Of a stretch of DNA of 64,000 bases, positions 34,172 through 43,277 are shown piece after piece. This stretch comes from Gordonia sp. SID5947. Lineage in GTDB: Bacteria > Actinomycetota > Actinomycetes > Mycobacteriales > Mycobacteriaceae. A program made the position numbers and the translations under genes. Each line of letters starts with the position of its first letter. Positions within the stretch are counted from its first letter, which is position 1. The notes beneath the pieces are model-generated. The model saw nothing but the letters and a program-made list of their open reading frames with translations, searched no databases and was not told the DNA's origin. The stretch spans positions 4,947,470 through 5,011,469 of the forward strand of contig NZ_WWHU01000001.1 in assembly GCF_009862785.1 (NCBI RefSeq). The letters run 5' to 3'.

Positions 34172-35455
34172 CTACGCTGGTCCGTAGGCCTGGACGGTCG
34201 ATCCCCACTGTTCGATCACCGTGGTACCGAGCACCCGTAGGCTGATCGGGCCGCCGGTGTACCCGTCACGCTGTACAGGGATCGATCGCACTTCCCGGCC
34301 GGTGGCGGCGTCGCGCACGCTGATTCCCGTCGCGGTCGGGAGCAATAGCCGATCGGCCATCACGTCGCCGGACCCGATGGCCCCCGGCACCTGATAGATC
34401 GGATGGACGTTCTGCGCGTTGAGCACGACGGTCGTGCCGCCGGTGAAATAGGACGTGAGGCCGCCGTTGGTGACCGGAACGGCGCCGTCGGGAGGCGCCG
34501 GTGCACCGGCAACCGTGTTCACCACGGTGGGTACGCCGTCGGTGGTGAACTGGCGGACCGAGGGGGCTGGGGCTTCCGCCGGGGCGTCGTTCGACGCCGG
34601 GGCCGGACGATTCCCGCCGCCGTCGTAGACCGCGATCCCGGAGCTGCTCATGGCGATCGCCACCGGCGGCGGCCCGGACGTGCCGTCGGTGATCAACGAC
34701 GACCCGTACTGCTGAACCTCTTCGTCCTTGTTCAACACCGCTCCGAGGACGGTCAGCCGATACCCGGGTTCGTTTCCGCAATGTTCGACGATCGCGACAC
34801 GGTCGCCGCCGATCGTCGACGACATGAGCCGGCATCCGGTCCGGCCAGGCTGCACACCCGGTTTGACCGGAGCGTCGACGCGCCCGTACTCGATGCCGCG
34901 GACCAGATTGGATCCCCAGGTCTCGAGCCGTGTAGGACCTTGGGACACAACGTAACCGGAGTCCGACGCCAGGTTTATGCGGTCGTCGGCGTCCGAGCTG
35001 CGGCTGCCTTCGCGCTGTCCCGACGAGCCGTCGAGCGCGGTGACCTCGCCGCATCCGCGGGAGTTCCGATAGGCGGCCAGCACCTCGTTGTTGCTCGACG
35101 GCCAGGCCGCGAGCACCGCGCAGAGGCCGAGATCGCGACGATAGTGCCAGACCTCGTGGCCGGTGGTGGGATCGCGTCCGACCACCGAGCCGCCATCCGC
35201 GGTGATCACCAGCGAGCGTGCGATCGCGGGGGTGCTGGTGACCGGTGACCGTGCGTGCCAGAGCGGTGTGAGACGAGCCGGCACGGCGGTCGCTGCGGTG
35301 ACCGCCGGCGCGGTGACCGCAGCCTGAGCGCTGTCGGTGTGGCGAGCCGTGCTGTTGACCCACACCACCAGCCCCACGACGAGCAGGATCACCACGATGG
35401 CAGCACTGACGACGAGGTCGACCGGCGTTCGTCGCTCAGGTCGGATTCGTACCAC
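34172..35455 (-). CDS. Membrane-anchored PQQ-like beta-propeller protein (Rv3212-like)
   Basis: A 427-residue protein. One transmembrane helix at about 13-34 (LVVSAAIVVILLVVGLVVWV) follows a basic N-terminus, placing the bulk outside the membrane. The exported part has repeated short strands with GRDPTTGHEVWHY, TALDGSSG and VRDAATGREVRS, as in PQQ/YVTN propellers. Cysteines at the expected blade edges may form disulfides. It matches Rv3212 by position, next to rhlE. The function is unknown; cell-envelope scaffolding is a guess. Confidence 0.82.
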   Translation of the reverse strand: MVRIRPERRTPVDLVVSAAIVVILLVVGLVVWVNSTARHTDSAQAAVTAPAVTAATAVPARLTPLWHARSPVTSTPAIARSLVITADGGSVVGRDPTTGHEVWHYRRDLGLCAVLAAWPSSNNEVLAAYRNSRGCGEVTALDGSSGQREGSRSSDADDRINLASDSGYVVSQGPTRLETWGSNLVRGIEYGRVDAPVKPGVQPGRTGCRLMSSTIGGDRVAIVEHCGNEPGYRLTVLGAVLNKDEEVQQYGSSLITDGTSGPPPVAIAMSSSGIAVYDGGGNRPAPASNDAPAEAPAPSVRQFTTDGVPTVVNTVAGAPAPPDGAVPVTNGGLTSYFTGGTTVVLNAQNVHPIYQVPGAIGSGDVMADRLLLPTATGISVRDAATGREVRSIPVQRDGYTGGPISLRVLGTTVIEQWGSTVQAYGPA

Positions 35456-35496
35456 GCACCCTCCGGTCGCCGCGCTGGGAAGTTACTGAGTAGAGG

Positions 35497-37125
35497 TCAC
35501 TCGGCAGCGGAGGCGGCCGGGCTCTCCTCGGTGTGCGGTGCGTTCGCCGCGTCGCCGCGCTTGGCGCCGCCCCGACGACGACGACGTCGACGCGGCTTGT
35601 CGCCTGCCTCGTCCGAGGAACCGTCGGCAGGCGCCTTGTCGGATGTCGTGCTCGCGGTCTTGTCGGAAGTCGATGAGCCGTCGGCAGTCGCGGGACGGCC
35701 GCCGCGGGTGCGCCGGCGTGTCCGGTTCGACTTGGGTCGCTCCGACCTCGGGCGCCGCTCGGACTTCGTCTCGCTGTCCGAACTTCCCTTCGGCGCCGCG
35801 ATCCGTCCGGTGGCCGAGTCGGGGATGCCGAGCTCGGACCGCAGATGCTCGGAAGTGGAATAGGTCTCCACAGGGTCGGCCATGTCGAGCCCGAGAGCGG
35901 AGTTGATCAATTCCCAGCGATGGATCTCGTCCCAGTCGACGAAGGTGATCGCGATGCCGGTACGGCCCGCGCGGCCGGTGCGCCCGATGCGGTGGACATA
36001 GGTCTTGTCGTCTTCGGGGCACTGGTAGTTGATGACGTGGGTGACATCGTCGATGTCGATGCCGCGGGCCGCGACGTCGGTGGCGACCAGGACGTCGATG
36101 TCGCCGTTGCGGAATCGTTTGAGCGCCTTCTCCCGCGCCACCTGGCCGAGATCACCGTGGACGGCGCCGACGGAGAACCCCCGCTCGCCGAGGTCGTCGG
36201 CGACCTTCTGGGCGGTCCGCTTGGTTCGCGTGAAAATCATTGTGGCGCCGCGGCCTTCGGCCTGCAGGATGCGGGCGACGAGCTCGGCCTTGTCCAGTGC
36301 GTGGGCACGGTAGACGTATTGGGTGGTGCGTTCGTGAATCGCCGAATCGTTCGCATGTTCGGCACGGATGTGCGTCGGACGATGCAAGAACGTCCGTGCC
36401 AGGGTGACGATCGGGCCCGGCATGGTCGCCGAGAAGAGCATCGTCTGTCGCGGCGTGGGCAGCGCCGACATGATCCGTTCGATGTCCGGGAGAAAGCCGA
36501 GATCGAGCATCTCGTCGGCCTCGTCGAGGACGAGTACCGAGACCTTACCGAGGATCAGGTGACCCTGTTGAGCGAGATCGAGCAGCCGCCCCGGGGTTCC
36601 GACCACCACGTCGACCCCCGACTGCAGGTCGGCGATCTGCGACTCGTACGGCCGGCCGCCGTAGATCGAGGTGATCTTCAGTGGCCGGCTGGTCCCGTCG
36701 GCCAGGGTGACGTCGAGTTTGGGTGCGGCGACCTCGAGGTCGCCGGTGACCTGTAGGCACAGCTCGCGGGTGGGGACGATGATGAGCGCCCGAGGCGTGT
36801 TGTCGAGGGCGCGCAGGCCCGACTCCTCGGCATGTGCGAGGCGGTGGAGCAACGGGACGCCGAAGCCGAAGGTCTTGCCCATGCCCGTGCGCGCCTGACC
36901 GATCAGGTCGTCGCCGGACAGCGCGAGCGGCAGGGTCAGCTCCTGGATGGCGAAGGTGTGGGTCTTGCCGTCGTCGGCCAGCGCCGAGACGATCCGTTCG
37001 TCGACGCCGAGTTCGGCGAAGGTGGGGGAGGTGTGGGTCTCGTCGACGATGGTGGTCTTCACGTCGTCGTCCGCGCCACTTGCCGGCGCGGTGTCGTTCG
37101 TCTGTGTCGCGATGGGATCGCTCAT
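35497..37125 (-). CDS. rhlE: DEAD-box RNA helicase RhlE
   Basis: A 542-residue helicase. The Q motif precedes the P-loop ARTGMGKT (Met in place of the usual Gly-Ser/Thr), DEAD is at the VLVLDEADEMLD site, SAT at LFSATMPG, and the C-terminal domain has HRIGRTGRAGRTG. The last 110 residues are Arg/Ser/Ala-rich with repeated RRRRRR-type patches, a typical RNA-binding tail. It unwinds structured RNA, and in mycobacteria RhlE takes part in RNA decay and cold adaptation. An ATG eight codons upstream is a second possible start; it would lie inside a leader hairpin. Confidence 0.92.
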   Translation of the reverse strand: MSDPIATQTNDTAPASGADDDVKTTIVDETHTSPTFAELGVDERIVSALADDGKTHTFAIQELTLPLALSGDDLIGQARTGMGKTFGFGVPLLHRLAHAEESGLRALDNTPRALIIVPTRELCLQVTGDLEVAAPKLDVTLADGTSRPLKITSIYGGRPYESQIADLQSGVDVVVGTPGRLLDLAQQGHLILGKVSVLVLDEADEMLDLGFLPDIERIMSALPTPRQTMLFSATMPGPIVTLARTFLHRPTHIRAEHANDSAIHERTTQYVYRAHALDKAELVARILQAEGRGATMIFTRTKRTAQKVADDLGERGFSVGAVHGDLGQVAREKALKRFRNGDIDVLVATDVAARGIDIDDVTHVINYQCPEDDKTYVHRIGRTGRAGRTGIAITFVDWDEIHRWELINSALGLDMADPVETYSTSEHLRSELGIPDSATGRIAAPKGSSDSETKSERRPRSERPKSNRTRRRTRGGRPATADGSSTSDKTASTTSDKAPADGSSDEAGDKPRRRRRRRGGAKRGDAANAPHTEESPAASAAE

Positions 37126-37429
37126 GTGAGGTTGTATGCCTTTCTGCATTTCCCGCACGCACGAAAGGCACCACAGTGGGATCGAGCGGCTTGCGGAGAA
37201 AGGGGTCCGGGTGGACCGGGCAAACCGTGGTCGGTGACTGTGTGGTGGCCAGGCCGGGCTGCATCGCCCGACGATGAGTGCGCGCACATTGTCCGGTGCC
37301 TGCGCGTGCGATCCGGGTCGGTCGACCGGCCGTGAGCCTGTCGCGCTGACACCGGATCGTCATGGTCGCGTCAGTGCACCGTTGTCAAGTGTACTTGGTG
37401 AACGCCACGGCCCGCCTACCATCTCCACC
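37126..37429. other. 304-bp divergent region between rhlE and the ferritin-like gene
   Basis: On the rhlE side a hairpin GCCTTTC/GAAAGGC (37138-37144 with 37163-37169) covers the AAAGG ribosome-site string of rhlE. On the other side a CAAGT-GT-ACTTG palindrome lies at 37386-37397, in front of the gene at 37430. The middle has only GC-rich sequence with short palindromes such as CGGTCGACCG and no gene that I can support. Confidence 0.6.
37386..37397. promoter_or_regulatory. CAAGT-GT-ACTTG palindrome upstream of the ferritin-like gene
   Basis: A perfect 12-bp dyad 33-44 bp upstream of ATG 37430, in the core promoter zone. TetR and MarR dimers bind sites of this style, and a TetR gene lies 1.2 kb away. 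The link is only by proximity. Confidence 0.4.
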
Positions 37430-38131
37430 ATGTCGACTGCGCCGCCCCCATCCGGAGTCACGCCCCAGCCCTCCGCAGGTCCAACGATTGACGACGACGG
37501 CGGTGCGATCGCGAAGCTGTTCGCAGTACTCCTCGCTGGTGAGTACGCCGCTTTTTACCGGTTGATCGACGAATCGCGGATGGCGCCAGACGTGCACAGC
37601 CGGATCGCGATCGCCCGGATGGCGGCGTCGGAGATCGGACATTTCGACACGCTCGCCGCGCAGGTGGCGGCCCGCGGCATCGACCCGACCGAGGCCGTCG
37701 AACGGTATCGCGGGATCTTCGATCAGTACCACCAGGTCACCACCCCCAAGACCTGGTACGAGGCGCTGGTCAAGGCTTACGTCGGTGACGGGCTCGCCGC
37801 CGACTTCTACACCCAGGCCGCGGGGGTGCTGCCCGTCGCCGCCCAGACGATCGTCGGCGAGGTGATGGCCGAGACCGCCAACTCCCGCTTCGCCCGGGAC
37901 CAGGTGGCCGAGGCCGTGGCCGCGGATCCGGCGCTCAAAGCACCCCTCACCCTCTGGGGTCGCCGGCTGCTCGGGGAGGCGGTCACGCATGCTCAGTGGG
38001 TTCTCGCGGCCGAGGAGGAGGTCACCGACCTCCTGTTCGCGGGGGCTGGCTCCCTGCACGGGGTGGCCACCTTCTTCGATGCGATCGCCGACGAACACGG
38101 GAAGCGGATGAACGACCTCGGTCTGGGGTGA
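37430..38131 (+). CDS. Ferritin-like fold protein (MiaE-related, Rv3210c-like)
   Basis: A 233-residue all-helical protein. The helices carry ferritin-type ligand pairs: GEYAAFYRLIDESR, ASEIGHFDTL with ExxH, and later HAQWVLAAEEE. The order fits the ferritin-like domain used by tRNA-hydroxylating MiaE enzymes and by its M. tuberculosis positional equivalent Rv3210c. A di-iron centre is therefore likely, but the substrate is unknown. The first 25 residues are Pro/Ser-rich. It starts at ATG 37430, with a palindrome in the promoter. Confidence 0.8.
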   Translation: MSTAPPPSGVTPQPSAGPTIDDDGGAIAKLFAVLLAGEYAAFYRLIDESRMAPDVHSRIAIARMAASEIGHFDTLAAQVAARGIDPTEAVERYRGIFDQYHQVTTPKTWYEALVKAYVGDGLAADFYTQAAGVLPVAAQTIVGEVMAETANSRFARDQVAEAVAADPALKAPLTLWGRRLLGEAVTHAQWVLAAEEEVTDLLFAGAGSLHGVATFFDAIADEHGKRMNDLGLG

Positions 38132-38286
38132 CGTCGCGCGGTTTGCGCTGTGAGCGGAGCCGCTGTCGGGGCCGTCGCACGCTGAACTAGCCTGGTGCGG
38201 CACAGAGTCGTCGTGCGCCGTCGGCGTCGGCACCACCGGTGTCGGCTCGTCGGCGTGGGCGCCGTCAGAGGAGAAGAAGGGTGGCC

Positions 38287-38520
38287 ATGGCCGTCGAAGT
38301 GAAGATCGGTATCACCGACAGTTCACGTGAGCTGTCCATTCAGACCACGCTCACCAGTGACAAGGCGTACGCCGAAGTCGAGGCTGCGCTGTCGGGCGGC
38401 CAGCAGCTGCTCGCTCTCGTCGACGACAAGGGCGCACGCTTGTTGGTGCCGGTCGCGAAGATCGCTTACGTCGAGGTGGGCAGCTCGGAAAACCGGCGGG
38501 TCGGCTTCGGAGCCACCTGA
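38287..38520 (+). CDS. DUF3107 protein (TB9.4/Rv3208A homologue)
   Basis: This 77-residue protein begins MAVEVKIGITDS and ends RRVGFGAT, the defining ends of DUF3107, with the conserved KIAYVEVGSSE strand in between. It is small, soluble and actinobacteria-specific; the function is unknown. A GTG six bases upstream (38281) has better spacing from the GGAG site and is an equally good start. It is convergent with the TetR gene, as in mycobacteria. Confidence 0.9.
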   Translation: MAVEVKIGITDSSRELSIQTTLTSDKAYAEVEAALSGGQQLLALVDDKGARLLVPVAKIAYVEVGSSENRRVGFGAT

Positions 38521-38590
38521 TCCGGCTCCTGCGATCGGTTGCTGTCGGGACCGGGCACAGCGCCCCGTGTGCCCGACAGCCGCCGGTCGG

Positions 38591-39256
<666 letters not shown>

Positions 39257-39337
39257 CTACGACGGAACCGATTCGCACAGACCGAAGTCGGCCCTCGGTT
39301 CCCCAGATCCACGCTGACCTGTGAGAAAGTTGACCCT

Positions 39338-40483
39338 GTGAGTCACCCAGGAGGCGGGCCGAACTCCGGGAGCGCAGGTGCGGGCGCACCCGACGCCGGG
39401 GCCGGCGGCACGCGAGCACGTGGCAGGGACATGGGGTCGGGAGCACCCAGGCGGGACGGTGCGTCGTCGGGCGGACCGTCGACCGGCGGACCGTCGACGA
39501 TGGAGGCGGGTCCTCGGACGCGCCCGAGACCTGACCAGCCCTTGCGGGCGCGCTGGGACCCCACCGACGACAGTGGGCGTGTTCGAGTCGACCGCGACGC
39601 GCAGCCGGACCGGAAGAAGCAGAGTGCACTCGGGCGGTTCGTGGCGACCTACGGCTGGCGGGCGTACGCGATCCCACTGCTCATCGTCTTGACGATCGTG
39701 CTGATCGTGGTGACCGTTCGCGACGGGAACGACTCCGCGGTGATGCCTGCTGCCGACGTCAATCCCGATTCGGCCTCACGCAACACCGACGTCAGCAAGG
39801 AGACCAAGCCGATCGGCGCGCCCACCGGGACCATCCAGGCCGCGTCGTTGCCTGCGGGCACCCTGCCTGCCGGGGGCCCGTACACGCAGAAGGGCCGAGA
39901 GTCGTATCACGTGGTCCCCGGCGCGGGAAAGCAGGTCGGTACCGGGCCGCAGGTCTATACGTACAGCGTCGAGGTGGAGAACGGCGTCAACTCGCAGGAC
40001 TTCGGCGGCGATCGTTCGTTCGCGAAGATGGTCGACTCCACACTGGCGAATCAGCGCAGCTGGATCGGCGACGGAAAGGTGTCCTTCCGCCGGATCACGG
40101 GCGGCGACCCCGATCTGCGGATCACGTTGGCCTCACCGGCGACCGCACGCGAACTCTGTGGATACCAGATCCAGCTCGAGACGTCCTGCTTCTATCCGCC
40201 GGAGAAGCGGGTCACGCTCAACGAGGCGCGGTGGGTGCGCGGCGCTCTGTCATATGAGGGCGACGATCTGTTGTACCGGCAGTACCTGGTCAACCATGAG
40301 ACCGGCCACGGGATCGGTTACGAGTCCCACGAGCCGTGCAAGGAGAACGGGGCGCTCGCCCCGGTCATGATGCAACAGTCGTTCGGGGTCGCCAACAGCC
40401 AGATCATGGCGCTCGACCCGCAGATGCAGGCTGATCGCAGCCTCGTCTGCAAACCGAATCCCTGGCCGTTCCCCAACAAGTGA
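39338..40483 (+). CDS. DUF3152 membrane-anchored protein with a zinc-metallopeptidase motif
   Basis: A 381-residue protein from GTG 39338. About 105 residues of Gly/Pro/Arg-rich cytoplasmic tail precede one membrane helix (AIPLLIVLTIVLIVVTV, about 110-127). The exported domain holds NHETGHGIGYESH, an HExxH helix followed by Gly and a third His one place later than in classical metzincins, so a zinc protease is likely. Cysteines in ELCGYQIQLETSC and KPNP-flanking LVC probably form disulfides. It corresponds to Rv3207c. It precedes moeZ, with a SigH-type promoter between them. Confidence 0.87.
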   Translation: MSHPGGGPNSGSAGAGAPDAGAGGTRARGRDMGSGAPRRDGASSGGPSTGGPSTMEAGPRTRPRPDQPLRARWDPTDDSGRVRVDRDAQPDRKKQSALGRFVATYGWRAYAIPLLIVLTIVLIVVTVRDGNDSAVMPAADVNPDSASRNTDVSKETKPIGAPTGTIQAASLPAGTLPAGGPYTQKGRESYHVVPGAGKQVGTGPQVYTYSVEVENGVNSQDFGGDRSFAKMVDSTLANQRSWIGDGKVSFRRITGGDPDLRITLASPATARELCGYQIQLETSCFYPPEKRVTLNEARWVRGALSYEGDDLLYRQYLVNHETGHGIGYESHEPCKENGALAPVMMQQSFGVANSQIMALDPQMQADRSLVCKPNPWPFPNK

Positions 40484-40516
40484 GCGCCGCGGCCGCGGCA
40501 CGCCGGCGTGCGCGGC

Positions 40517-40542
40517 GGAATGAGCACGGGGTCCAGACCGTT
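40517..40542 (+). promoter_or_regulatory. SigH/SigR-type promoter of moeZ
   Basis: GGAAT at 40517-40521, 18 bases, GTT at 40540-40542. This is the exact SigH/SigR pattern, 44 bp before the moeZ GTG. It would tie sulfur-carrier activation to thiol stress, in line with moeZ being a SigR target in Streptomyces, as I recall it. Confidence 0.75.
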
Positions 40543-40585
40543 GAGTACGACAGTCCACTTTGAGTCAGATGTACTGGAGGCGCCC

Positions 40586-41761
40586 GTGTCGTCCTTGCCC
40601 CCGCTGGTCGAACCCGCAGCGGAACTGTCGAACGAAGAGGTGGCGCGCTACAGCCGGCACCTGATCATCCCCGACGTCGGGATGGACGGGCAGAAGCGGT
40701 TGAAGAACGCCAGAGTATTGGTGATCGGGGCCGGCGGCCTCGGATCTCCGACCCTGCTCTATCTGGCCGCGGCCGGTGTGGGGACGATCGGGATCGTCGA
40801 ATTCGATGTCGTCGACGAGTCGAATCTGCAGCGCCAGGTCATCCACGGCCAGTCGGACATCGGCCGTCCCAAGGCGGAGAGCGCCCGCGACTCGATCGCC
40901 GAGATCAATCCCTACGTCACGGTGCACATCCACGACGAGCGACTCGAGCCAGAGGGCGCGATCGAGTTGTTCTCGCAGTACGACCTGATCCTCGACGGCA
41001 CCGACAACTTTGCGACCCGCTATCTGGTCAACGACGCAGCGGTGCTCGCGCACAAACCGTACGTGTGGGGTTCGATCTACCGGTTCGAAGGCCAGGCGTC
41101 GGTGTTCTGGGAGGACGCGCCGGATGGTCGCGGCCTCAACTATCGCGACCTGTACCCGCAGGCGCCGCCGCCCGGCATGGTGCCGTCGTGCGCCGAGGGC
41201 GGGGTGCTGGGCATCCTGTGCGCCTCGATCGGGTCGATCATGGGCACCGAGGCGATCAAGCTGATCTGTGGCATCGGCGAACCGCTGCTGGGCCGGCTGA
41301 TGGTCTATGACGCCCTCGACATGACCTATCGCACGATCAAGATCCGTAAGGATCCGGAGGGTGCGCGAGTGTCCGAGCTGATCGACTACGACGACTTCTG
41401 TGGCGTGGTGTCCACCGACGCGGCCGACGCCGCGGCGGGTTCCACGCTCACCCCCGCCGAACTCAAGGACAAGATCGATCAGGGTGACAAGCTCGCCTTG
41501 ATCGACGTCCGGGAGCCCGTCGAATGGGACATCGTCCACATCGATGGTGCGACGCTGATCCCGAAGGACGAGATCCTTTCGGGCGCCGGGCTGGCGAAGG
41601 TGCCGCAGGACCGCCCGACAGTGCTGTACTGCAAGACCGGCATCCGGTCCGCCGAGGCACTGGCCGCACTGAAACGTGCCGGGTTCGCCGACGCGACCCA
41701 CCTGCAGGGTGGCGTGACGGCGTGGGCGAGTCAGGTCGACAAGACGCTGCCGGTCTACTGA
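40586..41761 (+). CDS. moeZ: Adenylyltransferase/sulfurtransferase MoeZ
   Basis: A 391-residue fusion of a ThiF/MoeB E1-like domain and a C-terminal rhodanese. The ATP loop GAGGLGSPTLLYLAAAG lies near 51-67, and Cys in PSCAEGGVLG is the E1-type cysteine. The rhodanese loop is CKTGIRS with persulfide Cys349. It adenylates and thiolates small ubiquitin-like sulfur carriers (CysO for cysteine, MoaD for molybdopterin). The chosen GTG follows CTGGAGG and gives the mycobacterial length; longer starts would overlap the SigH promoter. Confidence 0.94.
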   Translation: MSSLPPLVEPAAELSNEEVARYSRHLIIPDVGMDGQKRLKNARVLVIGAGGLGSPTLLYLAAAGVGTIGIVEFDVVDESNLQRQVIHGQSDIGRPKAESARDSIAEINPYVTVHIHDERLEPEGAIELFSQYDLILDGTDNFATRYLVNDAAVLAHKPYVWGSIYRFEGQASVFWEDAPDGRGLNYRDLYPQAPPPGMVPSCAEGGVLGILCASIGSIMGTEAIKLICGIGEPLLGRLMVYDALDMTYRTIKIRKDPEGARVSELIDYDDFCGVVSTDAADAAAGSTLTPAELKDKIDQGDKLALIDVREPVEWDIVHIDGATLIPKDEILSGAGLAKVPQDRPTVLYCKTGIRSAEALAALKRAGFADATHLQGGVTAWASQVDKTLPVY

Positions 41762-42231
41762 CGCTGGGCTGACGAGTCGTCGGCGGCCGCGGATCGAAGG
41801 TCGTCGACGGCGGAGTCGAGTATGCGCTCGAAGGCACGTCGCATGATCGGACGGGCGACGAGACGTGTCATCGCGGCACCGATCACGGGGATCGCCAACT
41901 CGAAGGTGGTGGTCCAGGTGATGTGGGTGGCGCCGTCGACGTCACGGCACGAAACCCTCCCGAACTCGTGGCGCGACGGGGGGAAGCTGCGGTACACGTC
42001 ATAGTCGAACGAGTGCGGCGGGCGGTAGCTCGTGATGCGCTCGGCGAACCGACCCACCGTCCACCACAGCACCCGGACCGCGCCGGTGCCGTACGGCGCC
42101 TCGACGCCGGGCGTCACCAGTCGTTCGGTGACGACCCAGCGCGCGCGAGTGTAGTTGTGGGCGTTGCTCATCCAGTCGAAGACCATCGGCACGGGTGCAT
42201 CGATGGTGCGCTCGGCGGTCACTGTCTCCAT
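41755..42231 (-). CDS. SRPBCC (START/polyketide cyclase-like) protein
   Basis: A 158-residue helix-grip protein. The start TAERTIDAPVPMVFDWMSN and the last helix LVARPIMRRAFERILDSAVDDL are the usual ends of the fold, which encloses a hydrophobic ligand pocket. Its start overlaps the end of the sigma factor gene by 13 bp, so it is the second gene of that operon. ECF41 sigma genes typically sit beside one small enzyme gene that they activate, and this SRPBCC gene holds that place. Its stop overlaps moeZ by seven bases. Confidence 0.87.
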   Translation of the reverse strand: METVTAERTIDAPVPMVFDWMSNAHNYTRARWVVTERLVTPGVEAPYGTGAVRVLWWTVGRFAERITSYRPPHSFDYDVYRSFPPSRHEFGRVSCRDVDGATHITWTTTFELAIPVIGAAMTRLVARPIMRRAFERILDSAVDDLRSAAADDSSAQRQ

Positions 42232-43118
42232 GATGTGCTCCTCTGTCGGGTCAGCCGGCGGCGCCGGTCGACGGTCGTGAGTTTGTCGGGGTTGCGGATC
42301 GCGTAGAAGTGCGTGATCCGGTGTCCGGCGATCTCGAAGACGGCCACCGAGTCGACGGTGTCGTCGAGGCTGAAAACCGCCGCCGGGGCGCCGTTGAAGC
42401 TGTCGATCCGCACCCGGGCGTCTGCCATCGAGGTCCGGGCGAGGCCCATCGAGAATCTGGCGACTCTCTCGGCACCGACGATCGGATGACGCGACGCGGC
42501 GACCTGTCCGCCACCGTCGGAGATCTGGACCACGTCCGGGTCGAGCAGCGACAGGAGTGCTCCGACGTCACCTGTGTGCGCCGCGTGCAGGAAGTCCGCC
42601 ACGAGGTCTCGTCTGTCGTGGTCGACCTCGAACCGGGGGCGCCGCGCACGGACGTGTTCGCGTGCCCGATGCGCGATCTGCCGGACGGCGGGTTCGGACT
42701 TCTCGACCATCGCCGCAATGTCGGCGTGCGGATAGTCGAACACCTCGTGCAGCACGAACACCACCCGCTCCACCGGCGACAGGGTTTCGAGGACGAGGAG
42801 CATCGCGAACGATATCGATTCGGCGAGGATGGTGTCGCGGCTCGCGTCTTCGTCGGTGCGGATGGGTTCGGGCAGCCAGTTGCCGACATAGCTCTCGCGG
42901 CGACGCCGCGCGGCCCTGAGGTGGTTCAAGGCCGTTCGGCTCACGGCGCTGACCAGATACGCGCGCGGATCCTCGATCTCGGTCGCGGGACGGGTCCGCC
43001 ACCGCAGATAGCAGTCCTGCAGGACGTCGTCGGCATCGGTCGACGAGCCGAGCAGGTCGTAGGCCACGGCGAACAGCAGTGGTCGCAGGTCGGTGAACAC
43101 GTCGTCGGCCTCTGTCAC
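42219..43118 (-). CDS. ECF41-family sigma factor with SnoaL-like C-terminal domain
   Basis: A 299-residue sigma factor from GTG 43118. Sigma regions 2 and 4 are followed by a SnoaL-type domain that works as a built-in regulator in place of a separate anti-sigma factor. All three ECF41 signatures are seen: WLPEP at 81-85 in the linker, DGGGQV at 201-206 and NPDKL at 276-280. An open frame continues upstream, but those codons cover the divergent TIGR02569 gene. The usual ECF41 partner is a carboxymuconolactone decarboxylase, oxidoreductase or epimerase gene; here it is an SRPBCC gene. It is not in the mycobacterial block, so it looks inserted. Confidence 0.93.
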   Translation of the reverse strand: MTEADDVFTDLRPLLFAVAYDLLGSSTDADDVLQDCYLRWRTRPATEIEDPRAYLVSAVSRTALNHLRAARRRRESYVGNWLPEPIRTDEDASRDTILAESISFAMLLVLETLSPVERVVFVLHEVFDYPHADIAAMVEKSEPAVRQIAHRAREHVRARRPRFEVDHDRRDLVADFLHAAHTGDVGALLSLLDPDVVQISDGGGQVAASRHPIVGAERVARFSMGLARTSMADARVRIDSFNGAPAAVFSLDDTVDSVAVFEIAGHRITHFYAIRNPDKLTTVDRRRRLTRQRSTSWRQ

Positions 43119-43277
43119 AACACCAATGACACCGCAGGTGACGGGGTTGTGACAGATCCGGTGTGTGGTGTGCATCACATTTGACTCGTGGCCCTTGATC
43201 CGGCAGTCGAGACCGGGGCGTCGACGACGTGCGTCGCTCCCGCGTTCTCCCTGGTTCCATCGGTAATCTCTGCAGAT

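Noticed and set aside
39264-39289. SigH-like promoter for the DUF3152 gene (GGAAC-N18-GTC)
   Set aside because: The minus-10 GTT is not met, and there is no functional reason to place the gene in the thiol regulon.
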